Of a stretch of 64,000 nucleotides of DNA, positions 36,608-45,981 are shown in pieces; position 1 is the first letter of the stretch; each line of letters opens with the position of its first letter. The stretch is from the NCBI RefSeq assembly GCF_003002825.1, contig NZ_PVTE01000001.1, forward strand, positions 248,001-312,000. Reading direction: 5' to 3'. The stretch is from Spirosoma oryzae (GTDB taxonomy: Bacteria > Bacteroidota > Bacteroidia > Cytophagales > Spirosomataceae). The notes under the pieces are model-generated. The model saw only the letters and a list, made by a program, of their open reading frames with translations. It ran no database searches and was not told the origin of the DNA. Made by a program: the position numbers and the translations under genes.

Positions 36608-37897
36608 ATGAAGAAATTAGTACCGTTACTCCTGCTGGGGAGTCTCAGCCCGTTAGCCCCTGACGCATCAGCACAATCCCTGACGAAGCCGGAAGCGACA
36701 CTCGTCAGCACGGTGACCCGACAGTTGCCCGAAACGATGGGTTTTTTGGAAAAAGTCGTTAACATCAACAGCGGTACGCTCAACAAAGTGGGCGTGCGGC
36801 AGGTGGGCGACCTGATGGGCGATGAACTCAGAAAATTAGGCTTTACCATCGAATGGGTATCGCTGCCCGACTCGCTTAACCGGGCGGGGCACCTCGTCGC
36901 GACGCGTACCGGCCGGAAAGGGAAGAAGCTGTTTCTGATCGGTCACCTCGATACCGTCTTCGAGAAAAGTCTGCCGATGGAACCCTACACCCGCATCAAC
37001 GATACAACGGCGGCCGGGCAGGGAGTCAACGACATAAAAGGGGGGGATGTGCTGATCATTGCGGCTCTGAAAGCCATGCACACCCAGAAACTGCTCGACG
37101 ATACCTCGATTACGATTTACATGACGGGCGACGAAGAAAGCGCCGGCGGCCCCGAAAGTCGGCGGGACTTCATCGAGCGGGCCCGGAAAAGCGACATCGC
37201 CCTGGCCTTCGAAGGCGCACAGGGCTTGAACAGCGTTACAACCGGTCGGCGCGGATCGAGCAGTTGGACGTTGACCGTCAAAGCCCGTACGGGACACTCA
37301 TCGCGTATTTTCAGCGACCTGGGCTACGGCGCTATCTATGAAGCCGCCCGCGTGCTGACGGAGTTTCGCCGACAACTGGGGCAGGAGCAGTACCTGACTT
37401 TCAACCCCGGCCTGATCGTGGGTGGTTCGGAGGTTCAGTATGATGACAAAACCGCGCGCGCCGAAACCGTTGGCAAGACCAACATCGTGGCGGGTTCAGC
37501 CCTGGTCAAAGGTGATCTGCGGTTTCTGGGCGAAGCGCAAAAAGAAAAAGCCCGCGCCCGAATGCAGGAAATCGTTGCCAAGAGCCTGCCGCTGACGGGG
37601 TCGAAGATTACGTTTGCCGATGGTATTCCGTCGATGGACCCTACGCCCGCCAATGATAGCCTGCGGCTGGTGGTCGACAGAATCAATCGCGACATGGGGC
37701 TTGGTCCCGTCCGGGCCGTCGATCCCGGTAGCCGGGGAGCGGGCGACGTGTCGTTCGTCGCGGAGTTTATGCCCTGCCTCGACGGATTAGGCGCATCCGG
37801 GAAAGGCGCGCACAGCATCGAAGAAACCCTGAACCTGAAGGAATACCCCATTCTGATTCAGCGAACCGCCGTACTGCTTTATCGGTTGACAAGATAG
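36608..37897 (+). CDS. Exported M20A metallopeptidase (carboxypeptidase G2-like)
   Basis: 429 residues from ATG 36608, with a signal peptide (LLLLGSLSPLAPDASAQ). The dizinc ligands are in LIGHLDTVFE and VNDIKGGD. The catalytic Glu pair lies in TGDEESAGGPESR. The dimerisation domain follows, and HSIEET is near the C terminus. Close to glutamate carboxypeptidase (CpG2-like) enzymes acting on C-terminal glutamate or related amides, here in the periplasm. ATG 36521 is an in-frame alternative upstream of the signal. Ends with a repeat hairpin. Confidence 0.9.
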   Translation: MKKLVPLLLLGSLSPLAPDASAQSLTKPEATLVSTVTRQLPETMGFLEKVVNINSGTLNKVGVRQVGDLMGDELRKLGFTIEWVSLPDSLNRAGHLVATRTGRKGKKLFLIGHLDTVFEKSLPMEPYTRINDTTAAGQGVNDIKGGDVLIIAALKAMHTQKLLDDTSITIYMTGDEESAGGPESRRDFIERARKSDIALAFEGAQGLNSVTTGRRGSSSWTLTVKARTGHSSRIFSDLGYGAIYEAARVLTEFRRQLGQEQYLTFNPGLIVGGSEVQYDDKTARAETVGKTNIVAGSALVKGDLRFLGEAQKEKARARMQEIVAKSLPLTGSKITFADGIPSMDPTPANDSLRLVVDRINRDMGLGPVRAVDPGSRGAGDVSFVAEFMPCLDGLGASGKGAHSIEETLNLKEYPILIQRTAVLLYRLTR

Positions 37898-38034
37898 TTT
37901 TCGGTCTTCAGTTTACGGTATCCGGTTTTCGATCGTGTTCGTTGCCTACTGTGTGGCGAGTACCAGGAATCATAGCTGGTGAACCGAATGCCGGCTGACT
38001 TAAGCTGAAAACCGTAAACTGAAAACCGTAAACT
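37896..38034. repeat. GTTTACGGT-family inverted repeat, copy 1
   Basis: The left arm (37896-37931) and right arm (38005-38034) are made of CAGTTTACGGT and CCGGTTTTCG-like units. They form an imperfect long hairpin between the M20A stop and murI, and the right arm ends in TTTTT. Related elements occur at 56011-56095 and 56996-57077. Confidence 0.7.
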
Positions 38035-38040
38035 TTTTCT

Positions 38041-38886
38041 ATGCTTCAACCCATTGGCGTGTTCGATTCGGGCTACGGCGGACTGACGGTCCTGCGCGAG
38101 ATTGTCCGGACGCTGCCGCAGTACGATTACCTCTATCTGGGCGACAATGCCCGTACGCCCTATGGCCCCCGCTCGTTTGAGACGGTCTATCAGTATACCC
38201 TGGAGTGCGTGCGGCACCTGTTCGACCGGGGGTGTCGGCTGGTGATTCTGGCCTGTAACACGGCGTCGGCCAAGGCGCTGCGGAATATTCAGCAGCTCGA
38301 TCTGCCCAGTCTGTACCCCGGTGCCGATCCGGCATCGGACGGCCCCGAACGGCGGGTATTAGGGGTTATTCGGCCCACGACCGAAGTGATCGGAACGTAT
38401 TCCAGAACCGGGGCCGTTGGCGTACTGGCGACGCAGGGAACGGTCGCGTCGGAGTCGTATCTGGTTGAAATAGAGAAGTTTTTTTCGAAACTGACCGTTT
38501 ATCAGGAAGCCTGCCCGATGTGGGTGCCGCTGGTCGAAAATGGTGAACACGACAAACCGGGGGCCGACTATTTCGTGCAGCAGCACGTCAACCGTATCCT
38601 GGCCCAATCCGCCGATATCGACACGCTGTTGCTGGCCTGTACGCACTATCCGCTGCTGCTGGCTAAAATTGCAGCGGCAGCCCCGGCCGGGACCACCATT
38701 TTAAGTCAGGGGTGCATCGTTGCCGACCGGCTGGCCGATTACCTGGTGCGGCATCCCGCTATCGAGCAGCAGTGTACTAAAAACGGGCAGCGTCTTTTTC
38801 TGACGACCGACTCACCAACCGATTTCGACCGTAAGGCAACGCTTTTCTATGGTGAGACGGTGCAATCCGCACACCTGGCGTTGTAG
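38041..38886 (+). CDS. murI: Glutamate racemase
   Basis: Makes D-glutamate for peptidoglycan. The 281 residues carry the substrate loop FDSGYGGLTVLREI (about 8-21), the first catalytic cysteine in ACNTASA (about 76) and the second in ACTHYPLL (about 200). A 15-20-residue stretch after the first cysteine motif (LPSLYPGADPASDGPERRVLGVIRPT) is longer than in E. coli-type enzymes but is a usual feature of Bacteroidota MurI, as I recall. ATG 38041 follows a repeat hairpin by six bases, so the gene's promoter must lie within or before that element. Confidence 0.95.
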   Translation: MLQPIGVFDSGYGGLTVLREIVRTLPQYDYLYLGDNARTPYGPRSFETVYQYTLECVRHLFDRGCRLVILACNTASAKALRNIQQLDLPSLYPGADPASDGPERRVLGVIRPTTEVIGTYSRTGAVGVLATQGTVASESYLVEIEKFFSKLTVYQEACPMWVPLVENGEHDKPGADYFVQQHVNRILAQSADIDTLLLACTHYPLLLAKIAAAAPAGTTILSQGCIVADRLADYLVRHPAIEQQCTKNGQRLFLTTDSPTDFDRKATLFYGETVQSAHLAL

Positions 38887-39003
38887 CCTGATTACGCCTG
38901 CTGCCTGCGAATTGATCGAAATTTGTCTGCTAAAATAGTAGACTATGTGCGTAACGTTCTTCTACAAAACCACACGTAAAGCAACCAACCGCTAACCTAG
39001 TAC

Positions 39004-39786
39004 ATGCAGTCCGTATCTATTCTAATTGTTGAGGATGAAGCCATTTTGAGCATGGACCTGACCTTCCGGCTCGAGCAAATGGGTTATAATGTCATTAATG
39101 TTGTCGACAACGGGCCCGCTGCGCTACAGATCTGCGAACAGAAATCGGTCGATCTGGTGCTGATGGACATTCACATCCGGGGTGAGTGGGATGGCGTTGA
39201 AACGGCCCGGCGCATTCGACAGATCAGCCGGATGCCGCTGATCTTCCTGACGGCCATGACTGATGGTCCGACGATCGACCGCGCCCGGCTGGTGGGTCCG
39301 TCGGCTTACATTACCAAGCCGTTCAACGACCTCAACCTGCGCATCGCCATCGATCTGGCCATTCATAACGTCATGCAGTCGACGCCCGCAACCGCTCCCG
39401 TTGACTCGGTGGCCGAGGGTGGGGATGAGCCGTCGCGGGGGGAGATCATCATGCTGGCGAAGGATCACATATTCGTCAAGCAGAATTACCGATTCGTAAA
39501 ATTCCCCATCACCGATATTCGCTACCTACAGTCGGAGGGCAACTATACCGACATCGTCACGGAGAACCACAAGTACACCTTGCGGCTGGTGCTCAACCGG
39601 GTGATCGAAAAGCTGCATACCAACGAAACGGCCCGGGCAATCATCGTGCGCATTCACCGGTCGTACGCGGTCAACCTGCGGCAGATCAATACGTTCACCG
39701 AACAGGAAGTGCAGATCGGCGGGCAGGTGATACCCGTGGGGCGCAGCTACCGAATCGAGTTCATGAAAGGCGTGCTGGCGCAGTAA
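39004..39786 (+). CDS. LytTR-family response regulator (orphan)
   Basis: 260 residues: receiver domain with EDE pocket (about 10-12), phospho-acceptor Asp about 55 (MDIHIRGEWDG) and ITKPFND. A loosely conserved linker follows, then LytTR (about 160-258, IRYLQSEGNYTDIVTENHKYTLRLVLNRV; VRIHRSYAVNLRQINTFTEQEVQIGG). No kinase gene is adjacent, unlike the regulator at 33224. The TSxx/GEWDG style of receiver is common in Cytophagales regulators driven by soluble PAS kinases. Its target is unknown. Confidence 0.9.
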   Translation: MQSVSILIVEDEAILSMDLTFRLEQMGYNVINVVDNGPAALQICEQKSVDLVLMDIHIRGEWDGVETARRIRQISRMPLIFLTAMTDGPTIDRARLVGPSAYITKPFNDLNLRIAIDLAIHNVMQSTPATAPVDSVAEGGDEPSRGEIIMLAKDHIFVKQNYRFVKFPITDIRYLQSEGNYTDIVTENHKYTLRLVLNRVIEKLHTNETARAIIVRIHRSYAVNLRQINTFTEQEVQIGGQVIPVGRSYRIEFMKGVLAQ

Positions 39787-39839
39787 TCAGCCGGTGCGGA
39801 AGGCCGGCTACGGGCAGCGGCTTTCCGGCCAAAAAGTCG

Positions 39840-39847
39840 TATCTTTG
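39840..39847 (+). promoter_or_regulatory. -7 element before the ABC-F gene
   Basis: TATCTTTG matches the Bacteroidota -7 consensus, 30 bases before ATG 39878. No clear TTG element stands at the expected distance upstream. Confidence 0.5.
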
Positions 39848-39856
39848 TCGCCTTAA

Positions 39857-41509
<1,653 letters not shown>

Positions 41510-41521
41510 ACTGATAAGCGT

Positions 41522-41737
41522 ATGCAGACATTCACGATTCGAGTGACAAACCCACACACTGTCCGCCTGATTGAAGAACTGGCTGCGTTACAATTACTGG
41601 AAGTGGTTGACAAACCGGTTACTAACGACACACGTAAACTGTCGGAACGGCTGGCGGGGAGTATCACTCCCCAGCAGGCTGAACAGATGCGTCGTGAACT
41701 AGCTGAAAGTCGAATTGAATGGGAGCGCAATTTCTGA
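41522..41737 (+). CDS. Putative antitoxin of a VapBC-type pair
   Basis: 71 residues, cytoplasmic. MQTFTIRVTNPHTVRLIEELAALQLLEVV is a strand followed by an amphipathic helix. The C-terminal half (LSERLAGSITPQQAEQMRRELAESRIEWERNF) is charged and helical, as expected for a toxin-neutralising tail. It lacks a recognisable AbrB or RHH signature. It overlaps the PIN-domain gene by 19 bases, the coupling usual in toxin-antitoxin operons. It starts 12 bases after the ABC-F stop, so it may be read from the same transcript. Assigned mainly from context. Confidence 0.75.
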   Translation: MQTFTIRVTNPHTVRLIEELAALQLLEVVDKPVTNDTRKLSERLAGSITPQQAEQMRRELAESRIEWERNF

Positions 41738-42096
41738 TTGATACGAACGCTATCATCGATTTTTCAGAAGGTAGGTTACCCCCAGCAGGCCATAGTTTTC
41801 TGGGCGAACTAATCGACAGCGCGCCCTGTATTTCTGTCATCACAAAAATCGAGTTGCTGGGCTTTTCGGAAGTCAATCAGGTAATTACTGACTTTGTGGA
41901 CGCGGCTGTGGTTTATGGACTAAGCGATGAGGTTGTAAACAGAACGATTGATTTGCGCAGACGGTACCGTATCAAATTGCCGGATGCCGTTATCGCAGCT
42001 ACGGCTCTGACGTATGGAGCAACGATCATAAGTCGCAATGGCAGAGACTTCCGAGCTATTGATAACCTGACTTGTACCGATTTGCACCAAATGTAG
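41719..42096 (+). CDS. PIN-domain ribonuclease toxin, VapC type
   Basis: 125 residues. The four acidic positions of the PIN active site can be read: FLIDTNAIIDF (first Asp about 8), ITKIELLGF (Glu about 45), LPDAVIAATAL (Asp about 91) and RNGRDFRAI (Asp about 112). Length and order match VapC, Mg-dependent endonucleases that cleave tRNA or rRNA when free of their antitoxin. The start overlaps the antitoxin gene. Base composition is more AT-rich than the neighbouring ABC-F gene, consistent with transfer. A strong terminator follows. Confidence 0.9.
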   Translation: MGAQFLIDTNAIIDFSEGRLPPAGHSFLGELIDSAPCISVITKIELLGFSEVNQVITDFVDAAVVYGLSDEVVNRTIDLRRRYRIKLPDAVIAATALTYGATIISRNGRDFRAIDNLTCTDLHQM

Positions 42097-42102
42097 AAAG
42101 TG

Positions 42103-42153
42103 CAGTTAAACAAAAGGACGCCAGTGCATTACTGGCGTCCTTTTGTTTAACTG
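42103..42153. terminator. Terminator after the toxin-antitoxin pair
   Basis: A perfect 23-bp stem (42103-42125 with 42131-42153), a 5-base loop and a TTTTGTTT right arm begin seven bases after the vapC-type stop. It also faces the convergent SDR gene. Confidence 0.9.
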
Positions 42154-42256
42154 TACGAGCTAATGGCTCCGTAATCATATTCGACCAGTTACCCTTCAGA
42201 AAATAACTGGTTGTTGATGGACAGCTAAGGCTAAGCATATACTGAAAAACGCCCCA

Positions 42257-43099
42257 TCAAGCGAACACAGCCTGTTCGGCAACGGCGCGGCCAGCGTCGA
42301 GGTCCTGTTGCAGGCTGTCGATTTTGGCCTGAATGGTGGCTACGGCAATCTTGCCCAGTGGGAGTCGCAGGGGCGGGTTTTCCTGTTGCGCGAGCTGCCA
42401 GATAGCTTCGGCCGCTTTGGCGGGGTCGCCTTCCTGTTTCCCGTTGGCGGTTTCCATCCGCTGCCGAAACGCACCGGCGGTGGCGTCGTAGTCGGCGATG
42501 TGCTGTTCGGCCTGCCCGAAAGAAGAACCGGCAAAATTGGTGCGGAACGGTCCCGGCTCAACTAGCGTCACCTGAATGCCTAGTGGCGCAACCTCCGCTG
42601 CCAGGGCTTCGCTCAGCCCTTCCAGGGCAAACTTACTGGCGTTGTAGATACCGAAGCCGGGGACCGCCTTTACGCCCGACTGCGACGAAATCTGAAGAAT
42701 ACGGCCTTTTTTCTGCCGCCGGAACAAGGGCAGGAAGGCCTGTGTAACGGCGAGCATACCAAAGAAATTGGCGGCAAAAACGGCGCGTACGTCGGCTTCG
42801 GTTGCTTCCTCGACGGCTCCCGCAAACCCATACCCCGCATTGTTGACCAGTACGTCGAGCCGGCCGAAGCGATCGATGACAGTCTGTGCGGTCTGGCTTA
42901 CCGCTTCCGCATTCGTAACGTCGAGGAGTAGCGCGAAACCCCGGTCGGAATATTGCTCGTTGAACGCATCGACCTGCTGCTGTTGGCGAAACGTGCCGAT
43001 GACGAAATCGCCGTGCTGCATGACGCACTCGGCTAAGGCTTTCCCCAGCCCGCCGGAAATACCGGTGATAAACCAGATGTTGTTTGTCGGTTGATTCAT
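42257..43099 (-). CDS. Short-chain dehydrogenase/reductase (classical SDR)
   Basis: 280 residues from ATG 43099 (MNQPTNNIWFITG); ATG 43117 adds six residues. The cofactor motif is TGISGGLGK, with NNAGYGFAG, the catalytic Ser in SSQSG and YNASK. An extended C-terminal arm follows the Rossmann fold. Arginine in GTFRQQQQ after strand 2 suggests NADP preference. The KA-rich tail resembles oxidoreductases often annotated only as SDR. It lies between the toxin-antitoxin pair (convergent) and a flavoprotein gene (divergent). Substrate unknown. Confidence 0.9.
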   Translation of the reverse strand: MNQPTNNIWFITGISGGLGKALAECVMQHGDFVIGTFRQQQQVDAFNEQYSDRGFALLLDVTNAEAVSQTAQTVIDRFGRLDVLVNNAGYGFAGAVEEATEADVRAVFAANFFGMLAVTQAFLPLFRRQKKGRILQISSQSGVKAVPGFGIYNASKFALEGLSEALAAEVAPLGIQVTLVEPGPFRTNFAGSSFGQAEQHIADYDATAGAFRQRMETANGKQEGDPAKAAEAIWQLAQQENPPLRLPLGKIAVATIQAKIDSLQQDLDAGRAVAEQAVFA

Positions 43100-43266
43100 A
43101 CTTGTTTCTGTATGCACTGCTTAACCCGCGAAGTAAACATCCGGTTTTATCCTCGTCCGGTTATGACTTGCCGGATCAGGCTGAAACCGGCTGTCTGATG
43201 CTGGATAGATTTTTCAGCCGCCGGCGGATGTAACTGGTTATACAGATAACGAAACCAAAACCGTAC

Positions 43267-44616
43267 ATGCAAACTGTAGATGTGATTGTGATCGGGACAG
43301 GGTCGGCGGGTAAAACCGCTGCCGAAGCCGCTCGTAAGGCGGGTAAATCGGTAGCGATCATCGACAAGCGCCCCTTTGGCGGTACCTGCTCGCAACGGGG
43401 TTGCGACCCTAAAAAAATACTGGTGGGAGCCGCTGAAATCATAGCCCGCGCCAGTTACATGGCCGGCAAAGGCATCGATCGGCAACCCACCATCAACTGG
43501 GCCGACCTGATGGCGTTCAAGCGAACCTTTACCGAACCCATCCCCGACAATACGGTCGAGAAATTCAACGAACAGGGTATTCGGTCGTACCACGGCGTTG
43601 CTACGTTTGTATCGGCTGATACCGTCCGCGTGAACGACGAGGAGATAAAGGGGGAACAGTTTGTCATTGCTACCGGCCTGAAGCCGATGCCGCTTGGTAT
43701 TCCCGGCGAAGAACTGCTGATCGACAGTACTGGTTTTCTCAATCTGGACGAACTGCCAGACGAATTGGTGCTGGTCGGTGGGGGGTACATTGCCTTTGAG
43801 TTTGCCAACGTAGCCATGCGCGCTGGTGCTACCGTGACGATTATCAACGATACCCCCCGGCCCCTGAGTGGCTTCGACCCCGACCTGGTCGGCATGCTGG
43901 TAAAGGAGATGGAAGCTGCGGGTATTACGATACTCGTTAACGCGACCGTATCGGCCATTTCGGGTGAGAAAGGCAACCTGACTGTCGATTACGAGCAGGA
44001 CGGCAAAAAAGTATCCGTGCCGACAAAACTGGTCGTGCACGCTGCCGGCCGGGTTCCCGACATAGACGAACTGGCGCTCGATAAAGCCAATGTCGAGGTT
44101 GGTAAAAAGGGCGTAGTCGTCAATGCGTTTATGCAGAGCGTGTCGAACCCGGCGGTGTATGCCTGTGGTGACGTGGCTGAGAAAGGTTTACCGCTGACAC
44201 CGCTGGCTTCGTACGAAGGCAGTATCGTTGGGACGAATCTGGTGGAAGGCAACACGAAGCAATACGAGGAGCGGCCCATTCCGACGACCGTGTACACGAT
44301 TCCGCCCATGGCATCAGTCGGGCTGACGGAAGAAAAGGCAAAAGAGCAGGGTAAGCCGGTAACCGTATCCTGTAAAAGCACCACCGACTGGTACACGTCG
44401 GCGCACATCAACGAGCCCGTATCGGGCTACAAACTGCTGATCGACCCGGATACCGACGCGATTCTGGGCGCGCATCTGTTGGGGGAAGGCAGCGATGAAT
44501 TGATCAATCTGTTTACCGTGGCAATGGTACATCACATCAAAGCGACGGACCTCGTCAACACAATCTTTGCTTACCCAACTCGCTCGTCAGACCTGAAATC
44601 GATGCTGAAGGATTGA
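43267..44616 (+). CDS. FAD/NAD(P) pyridine-nucleotide disulfide oxidoreductase-like protein
   Basis: 449 residues of glutathione-reductase fold. The FAD motif is GTGSAGKTAAEAARKAG at the N terminus. The redox-active pair is GGTCSQRGCDPKK with Cys about 41 and 46. The NAD motif is LVGGGYIAFEFA and the second FAD motif YACGDVAEKG. The dimerisation domain carries AYPTRSSD where lipoamide dehydrogenase and glutathione reductase have the catalytic H-P-T-x-x-E, so the proton-relay His is absent. It is therefore unlikely to be a standard lipoamide dehydrogenase and more like the uncharacterised MerA/Lpd-like group. Its electron acceptor is unknown. Confidence 0.88.
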   Translation: MQTVDVIVIGTGSAGKTAAEAARKAGKSVAIIDKRPFGGTCSQRGCDPKKILVGAAEIIARASYMAGKGIDRQPTINWADLMAFKRTFTEPIPDNTVEKFNEQGIRSYHGVATFVSADTVRVNDEEIKGEQFVIATGLKPMPLGIPGEELLIDSTGFLNLDELPDELVLVGGGYIAFEFANVAMRAGATVTIINDTPRPLSGFDPDLVGMLVKEMEAAGITILVNATVSAISGEKGNLTVDYEQDGKKVSVPTKLVVHAAGRVPDIDELALDKANVEVGKKGVVVNAFMQSVSNPAVYACGDVAEKGLPLTPLASYEGSIVGTNLVEGNTKQYEERPIPTTVYTIPPMASVGLTEEKAKEQGKPVTVSCKSTTDWYTSAHINEPVSGYKLLIDPDTDAILGAHLLGEGSDELINLFTVAMVHHIKATDLVNTIFAYPTRSSDLKSMLKD

Positions 44617-44667
44617 TAACGGTTGATTTTGTAAGTGATTGACTGATCGAGTATAGTGCGAGTGTTT

Positions 44668-44768
44668 TGTCATCCCGACAACAGGAGGGATCTTCGGTAG
44701 CTGGCATGACTACCTGGCTATTTCCGAAGATCCCTCGGCACCGGCCGCCTGGCTCCGTCGGGATGACA
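44668..44768. repeat. Nested inverted repeat, GTCATCCCGAC family
   Basis: Outer arms TGTCATCCCGAC (44668-44679) and GTCGGGATGACA (44757-44768); inner arms AGGGATCTTCGG (44686-44697) and CCGAAGATCCCT (44724-44735). I recall similar sequence as a dispersed repeat in other Bacteroidota. It lies between a flavoprotein and an OsmC gene. Confidence 0.8.
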
Positions 44769-44795
44769 GAAGAGAGAATAACCACGCGAGATAAG

Positions 44796-45194
44796 CTACG
44801 GGTTTGCCAGCGTCGTATGGAAGTCGGCGGGGTGTTCGAGGATCTGATGGATTGGGCACTTCTCCGCGATCTCCAGCAGTCGCTCCCGTTGTTCATCACT
44901 AAGCTCTCCCGTCAAGACCAGTTGCAGCTCGAAGCGCGACCGTTTTTGCTCCCGGTCGTAACTGTAGTCGACATGGGCCACGGCTGCGTCGAGCGGCCAC
45001 TCCTTACGGTCGGCGTACATGCGTAGCGTGATAACCGTGCAGGCCGCCAGTGAACCCGCCAGTAACTCGCCGGGTTTCATGCCCCGATCCTGACCGCCGA
45101 CATCGGTCGGTTCGTCGGAGACCACGACCTGGGTCGGGGTCGTAATGTGCGTTTCGTACGGTGTGCGCTCGATTCGGGCGGAAATGGTCGGCAT
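44796..45194 (-). CDS. OsmC-family peroxiredoxin-like protein
   Basis: 132 residues with the two family cysteines in SLAACTVITLRMYADRK (about 52) and AEKCPIHQILEH (about 112). GGQDRGMKPGELLAGSLAAC marks the YhfA/OsmC branch, distinct from the Ohr branch at 4731-5168. Probably a thiol-dependent hydroperoxide reductase in the cytoplasm. It lies 31 bases downstream of pyrE on the same strand and is likely co-transcribed. No regulator is adjacent. Confidence 0.9.
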   Translation of the reverse strand: MPTISARIERTPYETHITTPTQVVVSDEPTDVGGQDRGMKPGELLAGSLAACTVITLRMYADRKEWPLDAAVAHVDYSYDREQKRSRFELQLVLTGELSDEQRERLLEIAEKCPIHQILEHPADFHTTLANP

Positions 45195-45225
45195 GGTAGC
45201 GGGTGATAACTAAATTAGGGTGTGC

Positions 45226-45861
45226 TTACTGACCGGTCCAGTCGGCGGGATTTTCGCGCCAGGACGCCAGCGAATTCATCGCATCGGCCGAAATATACTT
45301 CATCGACTCGGCTTCGGTGAGCAGCGCGTTGTAATCACTCAGGCAGACAAGCTCGACGCCTTTGCTGGTAAAATTTTGGGCGGCTATCGGGAAACCGTAC
45401 GTGAAAATGGCTGCCATGCCCAGCACGTTAGCACCCGCTGCCCGAAGCGCATCAACAACTTTCAGCGAACTGCCGCCCGTCGAGATCAGGTCTTCGATGA
45501 CAACGACCGACTGACCGGCTGCCAGTTGCCCTTCGATTTGTTTGCCCATGCCGTGGCTCTTGGGTTCGGGCCGGACGTAGCAGTAGGGGAGGTTCAGCGC
45601 ATCGGCGACAAGTGCGCCCTGTGGAATCCCCGCCGTGGCAACACCGGCAATGGCCTGCGCCGTGGGGAACTGCTGCCGGATGGCGTCGGCCAGTGCGTTT
45701 TTGATGTACGTGCGTACGTCCGGAAAGGCTAGCGTTACGCGGTTGTCACAGTAGATGGGTGATTTCCAGCCTGAACTCCAGGTGAACGGATTTTCAGGTT
45801 GCAGCCGTACGGCTTTTACTTCCAGCAACTGCCGGGCAATGGTTTGTTTTTGGTTCATCAT
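45226..45861 (-). CDS. pyrE: Orotate phosphoribosyltransferase
   Basis: Joins orotate to PRPP in pyrimidine synthesis. The 211 residues carry the orotate and PRPP loops FTWSSGWKSPIYCDNR, GVATAGIPQGALVAD and the PRPP-binding motif VVVIEDLISTGGSS (about 117-130). Length and order are standard. A tandem ATG (45861 or 45858) starts the gene. It stands apart from other pyrimidine genes, which is common in Bacteroidota. A repeat hairpin lies six bases upstream. Confidence 0.96.
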   Translation of the reverse strand: MMNQKQTIARQLLEVKAVRLQPENPFTWSSGWKSPIYCDNRVTLAFPDVRTYIKNALADAIRQQFPTAQAIAGVATAGIPQGALVADALNLPYCYVRPEPKSHGMGKQIEGQLAAGQSVVVIEDLISTGGSSLKVVDALRAAGANVLGMAAIFTYGFPIAAQNFTSKGVELVCLSDYNALLTEAESMKYISADAMNSLASWRENPADWTGQ

Positions 45862-45866
45862 TCGTG

Positions 45867-45967
45867 TGTAGCCCAGACGTCCACGTCTGGAGGGCGCGGA
45901 GCGACCAGATGGCTTCCGCTCTGAGTAGCTGGCCTGCCGGCCTCCAGACGTGGACGTCTGGGCTACA
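45867..45967. repeat. GTAGCCCAGACGTCC inverted repeat
   Basis: A perfect 27-bp inverted repeat: 45867-45893 with 45941-45967, around 47 bases. Each arm begins with TGTAGCCCAGACGTCC and itself contains the palindrome CCAGACGTCCACGTCTGG. It separates pyrE from the CBS/CorC gene and probably terminates the latter. Confidence 0.85.
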
Positions 45968-45981
45968 TTTATAACCGATTT

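Noticed and set aside
39004..39786. Partner of the LytS-type kinase at 30778
   Set aside because: It lies 7 kb away with its own intergenic region; the regulator at 33224 is the nearer and better candidate.
43267..44616. Dihydrolipoamide dehydrogenase
   Set aside because: The HPT histidine is missing and no 2-oxoacid dehydrogenase genes are nearby.
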